A DNA stretch of 64,000 bases from Carnegiea gigantea (Eukaryota; Streptophyta; Magnoliopsida; Caryophyllales; Cactaceae): assembly GCA_029747015.1 (NCBI GenBank), contig JAKOGI010001180.1, forward strand, positions 1 through 64,000, read 5' to 3'. The notes beneath the pieces are model-generated. The model was not told the origin of the DNA, made no database searches, and worked only from the letters and a program-made list of their open reading frames with translations. Of this stretch, positions 57,477 to 64,000 are shown piece by piece; position 1 is the first letter of the stretch; every line of letters starts with the position of its first letter. Made by a program: the position numbers and the translations under genes.

Positions 57477-58299
57477 CTCCCTATGTTGATTCCTTCTGTT
57501 GTGCCTGCCGATTACTCCTAAAAAAGTGGCATTGGTCCTTGATAAATTGCACATTTATGAGCCGAGTTTACACGATATTATGATAAACCGGTATTATACG
57601 AACTGTCCGAGCTCCTGCAAGAGGGTTAGCTCAAGGGAAAGCACTTGAAGTAAGGGATGAGCGCCAACGCGCATAAGTACGTCACTTCTTGCAAGTTGAA
57701 TTCAAGTAGAGAAGTCCTACACCTTAAAAGAAAGCCTTTTTTCGATTGTTGTTAGAGGTGAATGAAATCAATCCACTCTTTCTGATAGCTGTAACAGGCC
57801 TTCTTCTGACAGACAAATGCTCCTATAGTGAATCTCTCTCATTCAAAAGAAGAGAGCTAGCATAAGCGGACAGCTAGACTACCAGAAGAGCAGCTACTAT
57901 CAGTCCGTCAGACCAGTCTCCGTCCTTCACTCTTTTTGAAAGGATATCAACGGACGCGCCTCCTCTTGATCACAGTAATTCAGTCAGTCTGGCTAAATCC
58001 ATAGAATGACGTGACAGAGATGAGAAAGGGGACAAAGAAGGCTGAACTGAAGCGGGGGACCTATGGCAAAGGAAGACGAAGATTGCTTTCACAGGGAGGG
58101 CTTCTTCTAAAGAGAACGAGACTCAACGACAGGAGGTTGTGAGGCGGACAGTCAATCCGATTACTTCTAAGCCAAAGAAGGCTGGTACAGTTGAGTTACT
58201 TCGTTCCTTCGGACCCTGACGTAAAGAGACGCCATTGCTTTATTTGGTTTGGGCTCCAGTCAGTGAAGACGGCTAGAAACAAAGAATGAAATTCAAAGC

Positions 58300-59390
58300 C
58301 TACTCTTGCATATGTAATTTGTTTGTGCATCTGCTCTTTCCTTGAGAGAACTTTAGCCTTTCCCAGCGCTTACTCTGAGTAGACATAAGACGGGCTCTCA
58401 CACGATAACCTGCACCTGCTAATCGATGAAGTACATTCTGACTACAGTTGTACTTCATCGATAACTGGCACAAGCCAATCGTGCTCCTACAACATAACTT
58501 TGATTGTTGGGATACAGGAGAGAAATCTACCTGCATTTCCTTAACCCAAAACTTATTGGCAAATTCGATGGCTCCTGTTTTAGATAATATAGATGACGAA
58601 TAGGAGATGGAAACATCGAGTTTGTTAAGAAGCTGCACGTATTCGGAGGATAAGAGGCGATGACAACATCATCACCTAAGATAGCATAGTCCTGAAAGGG
58701 GGTAACCCTGTCTGGCTCTGCGATTTGCGCTGCCAACCATACCAGATAATGGTGTGACAGAGAGAAAAGTGACCAGGAGCCGTAGTAACCTAACGGCTGT
58801 CCAGCAAGAAAGGCAACTTCATACATCGAAGAGACATGCGGTTTGTCAACTTTGAAAGTATTAAGCCCTTCAGTTCCATTCACGATAGCTGACGCCGTCA
58901 AAAAGCCAAACAAAAGCTCAACATACGTGTAGATAACGCTCAGGGGCTGTTGCTTCTTTTCGTTGTATTCTGCGGACGAGATTTCTTTAACCTATAGAGT
59001 GGCTTCTGAAGGTCGAATGTACCATCCATTGGTATTGTGGATAATACATTCATAGCCCAATCGTGGACAGGACGTAGTAATCTTTGCTTTACGTAATTAC
59101 ATATTGCTTTGATTCTACGCTTACCGGCTCAATAGAGTGTCTGAGCCAACCTACCTGTTGCTAATGGAATATTTTGATAGGCTGGGATAAGGGAGGACAT
59201 TACCGGTCCAACCGCTTTCTCAAACCATTCAAGATTCACATTAGCTTTCATGGTATTATTACGGTCAAGAGGATATTTAGTCCACTTTTCCCATAATATA
59301 CCAGGTGAAAACACACCATGAAGTAATGAGTGTATTTTACACACATTAGTAATGAATGAAGCCATTTCATGTTTTCAATTCACTTTGATA
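58300..59390 (-). pseudogene. Mitovirus RNA-dependent RNA polymerase, long fossil (copy B)
   Basis: The minus strand carries N-terminal and core parts. From 59365 the frame reads ASFITNVCKIHSLLHGV, then MKANVNLEWFEKAVGP, to a stop at 59129. Then follow PVHDWAMNVLSTIPMDGTFD (about 59040), VIYTYVELLFGFLTASAIVN, GTEGLNTFKV, AGQPLGYYGSW and the catalytic YAILGDDVVI, with GDD at about 58668-58676. A one-base shift near 58650 leads to the frame with EFANKFWVKEMQVDFSPVS and LAGAGYRVRARLMSTQSK, ending at 58300. The region where motif A (D-x-x-x-A-T-D-R) should lie reads instead EYNEKKQQPLS, so a catalytic aspartate is lost. It lacks the C-terminal domain found in copy A. It differs from copy A at many positions, so it derives from a different viral lineage or a separate event. 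Confidence 0.92.
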
Positions 59391-59394
59391 ATTC

Positions 59395-61120
59395 GATATG
59401 AAATTCACTTCATCCTTACATCATCGTCTATCCTATAACGGGATAGAAAACGATCAGTGATGGGCCTTTTAGGTTCCCATACTTAGAAAGGATTAAGAGG
59501 GATAGTATGGACGGTCGGTAGATAAATGGATATGAGCCTGAAGGAATAATGTTTCATTAATCCTTTTACCTCAAAGACAGAATATATATCTTTATCTATT
59601 ACAAAACCCTGTTACTACCTCTTCCCCGCTTCTCTTCTCCGTAGGAAGATAAAGACTAAGTAGCAGCCATTGAAGCTAATCATATCCCGGCAGCCGAAAG
59701 ATCATAAAGATCATATGGATCGCTTTCGACTTAGAAAGATCAAGCCAATAGTGATAGGGAATTAGGGTACCTACGGAGAAACTTAATCAATTTACTTCCG
59801 GGCGAGGTTTTCCCCTTCGGCGAGGGGTTACACATTCCGCTGCCCGATTCTCCCTGACGCAAGTTCAGTGACTTATTGCTTGACTTTACAGTCAAAGTAG
59901 GTTTGCCTATGTCAAAGGAGGCCGAGCTTTGGACTGAGAGTCAAAGACTAAGCCCACCGTGACGCCGCTTATCCTCTTAAAGTAATCCACCGACCTGACG
60001 CTTTCTCTTTCATCTTCTTCTGCTTATCTATCGTCTTTTCTTGCTCTTCCTTCTTTCTTGAGGGACCGTGTAATAGGTAAGGACAAAGAGGGAGGAATTC
60101 CTCTGCTTGCCCTTCATGCATGGCTTACTACAGTAGGGAGTCAAAGAGATGTACAGATAGCAACTAGGCGTCACGCATGGCAGCAAGAAGGGACTAAGAC
60201 CCACTCAAGATGGGGACGGGAAGGCGGTGACCAAGGTTGCTTCTTCCCACGAGGGCTTGTGGTCGGAAAAGACAAACGTCGATATAGTTCCGAGCTATGG
60301 TCAAAGCATGACCTTCATATAGACTGACAATTCTTGATCCTTTAAGTGAAAATCCGGGCGCATGATTAACTAATGTTAATTACCTCCCTTTCAGAAGAAA
60401 GCAAGGAGAAAGGTGAAAATAGGCTAAGACAGCCAATATCCATTCTCTCGACTCCTTTACCCGTAGTAGACCTAGGTGCAATAGAGTGAAGTGCTACGCC
60501 ATCTCTTACTGATGGTGAAGTTAGAGGTATAGAAAAAGCCAACGAAGGCCTCTTCTTAAGCAGGAAAAGAGGACTTTCGGTCAATTCAAGTACAAAGCAA
60601 ACTAGGCGGGCATTGGCAAGGTGGTAGAAAATCGAACTAGCTAGAACAGCGCTTATTATTCTAAGCCCTTTCTTCCTCAAAGGCCCTATCCTTATCAATA
60701 ATCGTCCTCTATCGACATCCTTTGGTAAAGTCCCGCGAGATCCCGGGCGATGGAATAGTTGTAGGGCAAAACCTAAGACGCGAATCAATCAACCACCCTC
60801 AGACGCGACATCTAGCTAGCAAGATCGTTATAGCGACATCTGACAGACCAGAGTCAATACCCACGCTTATTCCTTCAACAGCGGACTCTTTCATACTAAA
60901 GACATTAACCAAGAACTTGCATGAAAACTTATCAATGCTACCGGGCTTCGTCTTACCCTTTCGGAAAGAGCTCTAATAGCAGCCTCCACTTCACTCTGAA
61001 GAAAGCTAGCTGGCAAGCCTTTTTATTGTTGGTTTTGGTAAAAGGCTTACTCACTCAACGAAGAAATTGAAATAAAGGGTTAGCTAAAGCTTTCTTTTAG
61101 TCGTTCGAACGATACCCTCA
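59395..61120. other. Gene-free spacer
   Basis: A TTG-started minus frame at 60366-60788 (140 codons) and an 89-codon frame at 60058-60327 are open but unrecognised. No RNA gene or repeat seen. Confidence 0.5.
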
Positions 61121-61124
61121 CGAA

Positions 61125-64000
61125 AATGAGCTATTGGTTTGCCGCGCTGGCGATTAATCAACAATGAAAAGTGCTTTTCTTGCTCTTGATAAACCAGCGT
61201 TTATATATATTAGTAGGAGGATCCATTTTGGAAGTAAGAAGCCCAAAGACATCTGCAAAGAATTCTCGATGTGAAAACACAGAGACAAAGGGCTGATCTT
61301 TGAATAGGAAAAAGAGTGGATCTGCAGGGTCCCAAATGAATTGGCTTATTCGAAAAAAGCCCTGTTCTTTGGAAGATCTATCTCGTGTCTGGTACTGCAC
61401 GGTTCCACTCTGCAAGAACTCCGAATCATTCTCTTGCATCATAAATGATCCGCTTGCCCCGAAATGACCTGGCCCAATAGGGAAATCCCAATTCAGTGGG
61501 CCTTTCGATACAATCAAATATCAAGCCCCGGGGGTTCCATATTCGTTGAGCCCAAACTATGTGATTGAATAAATCCTCCTCTATCTGTTGCGGGTCGAGG
61601 GCTCCTTCCCCTTCTTCCAATTCCGATTCAGATTTTTCATAGAGAAATCGGATAGAACAAGATCCATTTTTCATCATATCGTTTGGATTCCTTAGTTCGG
61701 GCCGAAGAAGCAATGTCACTCGATCATTATCAAACTGACTGCAATCTTTTTCTGTCCGTGAGGATCCCACCAGAGCGCCTTCCACTTCTAATAGGCCATG
61801 AACTAGATCAGAATCATTCTCAACGAGTCCATAAGAAGCGATCCCATTTTGTTCATCGGGTCCGGGTAGAGACCAAAGATCTTGAGCGACCGATCCGGCA
61901 GAACAACTCAAAAGATAAAGAAGTCTCGTTAATTTCTTCATGCTCATTCTTTCTTCTTCTGTTAGATAGATAATTGATCTATAGGGCAATTACTTAGAAG
62001 TACATTTTGTGCAACAGCCCTTCCTATCTGATAGAAAAGGATCCCATGATCCTGAACCGATCTTACCTGGGATCGCAAATCCTTTCTTTGTCTATGAAGA
62101 GCGGATCTAATTGTATTAGTATAACGAATTTCTTTCTTCTGTGTAATACTAATCGATAGGGCCTCATTGGTAAGTGCTACAAGATCTCGTACATTGGAAC
62201 CCATGGTTATGGACCCGAATCCATTAGTATGGAACATTTTCTTTTCCTTTTTCAATCCCAACGTATATGAAAGAGTGAAAAAGTGCTTTCGTTGTTGATA
62301 CATAAGAAGCCTTCGTATCTTAATGCATGTATTTAATTTATTCGGTTAGAGCGGGATCCACTTAAAGAGGAATATGAGTCGAAGCAATAACTTCAATATT
62401 TCGTTTGGACCATCTTTCACAATCCCTGGAGAGATAGTTCACTAATAGACCGAGGGATAAGTAATTCGACTCATTCACATCCAGATCGTTAATGTTTGGA
62501 ATCCATATTATGCAAGGAGACATTGCTTTTGCTAATTCGAATTGAAGGGTGATAGAAAATGGGTCTATTTCCGGCATCATATCCATATCCATAGTTAGCG
62601 CATTCATCATAGTTAGCAGCTCCAGCTCCGTATCAAGGTCACGATCGATATCGTCAAACGCATCAATATCGTCACTATCATCAATAAGAAAACCTGACGG
62701 CTTATTATCCAGGAACTTGTTCAGAAATACCGTAATAAAAGGAACATAGGAGTTTGTCGCTAGGTATTTGACCAACGTCCAGTTCCTATAGAACCTATCA
62801 CTAAAAGACCTGACGAGGGGGATAGGTCTAAGCGGAGCGAAAAGGGTTTTCCATGAGATGGGAAATGAAAACTATTAGCCCCACACGAAGTTTGTGAATA
62901 AGTGATTGTCTGATAATGAGCAAGGAATACCCGTCTTTCTGCTAAACAAGATGTATTGAACTCATAATTCATTAGATACTTTTGATGAATGTCAACTAAG
63001 TGTCGTAAGTAAATTGCTCCCGGTTGTTCAAACATTTGATAACCAGACTCATTCTTTGAAAAATGATCACTATGCGTCAGACTCAATAGAATTTGATCAA
63101 TCCTTTTTTCTGGCGTTAAAGCGGAGAACTGAGCCAAGAATTCTCTTTCTTCATCATAAACCGCATGAGTGCTCCCGACCCAGGATTCTATTTTATCATC
63201 AGACCAATCAGCCTTCAACATTTTATTTGCATATCCTCTGCTTCTTATAAATGAATGGATCTCTTTACTTTTATGACTTAGATGTCTCGTATTTCTCGAA
63301 AAAGTGATTCGATTGATGGGATTTGGTATGATACTTATGAGATCGATGAGATTAATATTCCAATATTTTTTCTTAGAACGTACACCCATCATTATATTCA
63401 ATATTTGAAATAGGGAATCTTCTAATTGTTCCAGAACAACCAGAAAGAGCTCCTTTAACCAGAAGAAATTCGGTTCCGGTGGAGGATACCCATTCTTAAG
63501 TTTTTTAAACTCAATCGTGTATGATGGAATCACCAAAGATTTGACCTTTTCGAACTCTGTCTGTAACTCACTGGAGGCTCGTAAAACAAAGATAAGATGT
63601 GTACGAACGAGATACCCAGCAACAAGAAGAAGGAAAAGGATTGAATAGAAGAACTCCCAAACATTTGGCGATGTCCATGGTGACTCATTATTTCGATGAA
63701 TCATTTCTGCGGCCAGAAGAAGATTATGTAACCACTTACTCGAAATCTCACTTATCTTCAGATTCCATTGTCCAAGACACCATTTTGTCTTAAGAATTAG
63801 CCATGATTTGTGCAAAATAGATAGCCTGCTACTTAGCATCGGGAATAGGTCTGAAAAAGTATCTTTTAATATCAAATGACGATATTTGTACCCTGTCGAA
63901 GTAAGGAACAATGGCATATATGTTTGGAATCGATTCCATTTATCAAGGATATCTTCTTGAAAGGTTCTATACATCTGCCCTTTCTCAACGCTTAGACAAA
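61125..64000 (-). pseudogene. ycf2: Chloroplast-derived ycf2 segment, decayed, runs off the window
   Basis: Minus-strand translations follow plastid Ycf2 in order from the window edge. [20 protein letters not shown] is followed by [20 protein letters not shown] and the Walker-A-like GSIGTGR near 62780. After the frame shift come [50 protein letters not shown] and [17 protein letters not shown]. Next are [35 protein letters not shown] and [14 protein letters not shown]; similarity fades near 61125. Ycf2 is a plastid AAA-type protein of about 2,280 residues in the protein-import motor; this copy covers a middle-to-C-terminal part. Lesions include a frameshift at about 62775, an AAA-to-TAA stop at about 62361-62363, a shift near 62345, loss of about 20 codons near 61965 and another shift near 61430-61520. 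It is a plastid-to-mitochondrion transfer, not functional. Confidence 0.97.

Larger units (their letters stand above)
52650..58295. other. Spacer with unassigned ORFs
   Basis: No conserved gene found in this 5.6 kb apart from two ATG frames listed separately (53235-53630 and 57075-57476). Other frames (54132-54374, 54896-55195, 55223-55516, minus 56266-56475) are short or overlap each other. A minus-strand TTG-started frame at 52976-53203 has a protein-like start (WERLRAYLEQHGWPEEYEVE) but is unplaced. Confidence 0.45.

Noticed and set aside
60366..60788. 140-codon minus-strand frame
   Set aside because: It begins with TTG, has no ATG until far inside, and no recognisable motif; kept only as a note in the spacer entry.
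1..64000. CRISPR array or bacterial operon
   Set aside because: No regularly spaced repeats with unique spacers, no ribosome-binding-site-led gene runs; all clues are plant organellar.

Overview
The window reads as a gene-poor stretch of a flowering-plant mitochondrial genome, probably a large one. Three kinds of evidence point this way. Fragments of native mitochondrial genes (atp9, rpl16) lie beside chloroplast-derived DNA (ycf2, ndhD). Pieces of nuclear LTR retrotransposons (Ty1/copia, Ty3/gypsy and a primer-binding-site region) are present. At least six fossil pieces of mitovirus RNA polymerase genes are scattered through it. I find no intact conserved mitochondrial protein gene, no rRNA and no tRNA in 64 kb. 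A nuclear copy of mitochondrial DNA cannot be fully excluded from sequence alone.

Layout. 0-11.8 kb: mostly unassigned DNA with one copia integrase remnant (about 4.8-5.0 kb, minus). 11.8-12 kb: a short 30-bp tandem repeat. 13.5-15.2 kb: motif-rich DNA without genes. 18.5-19 kb: an LTR-retrotransposon primer-binding site plus gag-like DNA. 19.7-20.6 kb: palindromic repeats and a chimeric membrane ORF. 21.8-24.3 kb: two mitovirus polymerase tails on the plus strand. 25.9-26.7 kb: more motif-rich DNA with a 32-bp direct repeat. 29.1-29.7 kb: a broken coiled-coil-type ORF. 30.9-31.6 kb (minus): an open, AT-rich, multi-pass membrane ORF with no family I recognise. 32.3 kb: a short mitovirus scrap. 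32.7-33.2 kb: gypsy protease. 34.6-35.9 kb (minus): the longest mitovirus polymerase fossil. 36.1-36.6 kb: an orphan ORF. 36.9-41.1 kb: gene-free DNA dense in TTAACTC/AACTCC-type motifs. 45.3 kb: another mitovirus tail sharing 49 identical bases with the 24.1 kb copy. 45.7-46.3 kb (minus) and 47.7-48.5 kb (plus): two related chimeric membrane ORFs, the second just upstream of a decayed atp9 (48.6-48.8 kb). 49.4-49.6 kb: the rpl16 3' end. 51.3-51.9 kb (minus): an ndhD fragment. 58.3-59.4 kb (minus): a second long mitovirus fossil. 61.1-64.0 kb (minus): a decayed ycf2 segment that continues past the window.

How it fits together. Nothing here forms a working pathway. The window records foreign DNA capture and recombination. 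Chimeric ORFs of the kind that can underlie cytoplasmic male sterility sit beside palindromic repeats and broken native genes. Their reading frames break at or near A/T homopolymers, so either decay or base-call error is possible. The orphan membrane ORF at 30.9-31.6 kb is the best candidate for something undescribed. All assignments were made by eye from translated sequence and known family motifs; no database search was possible.
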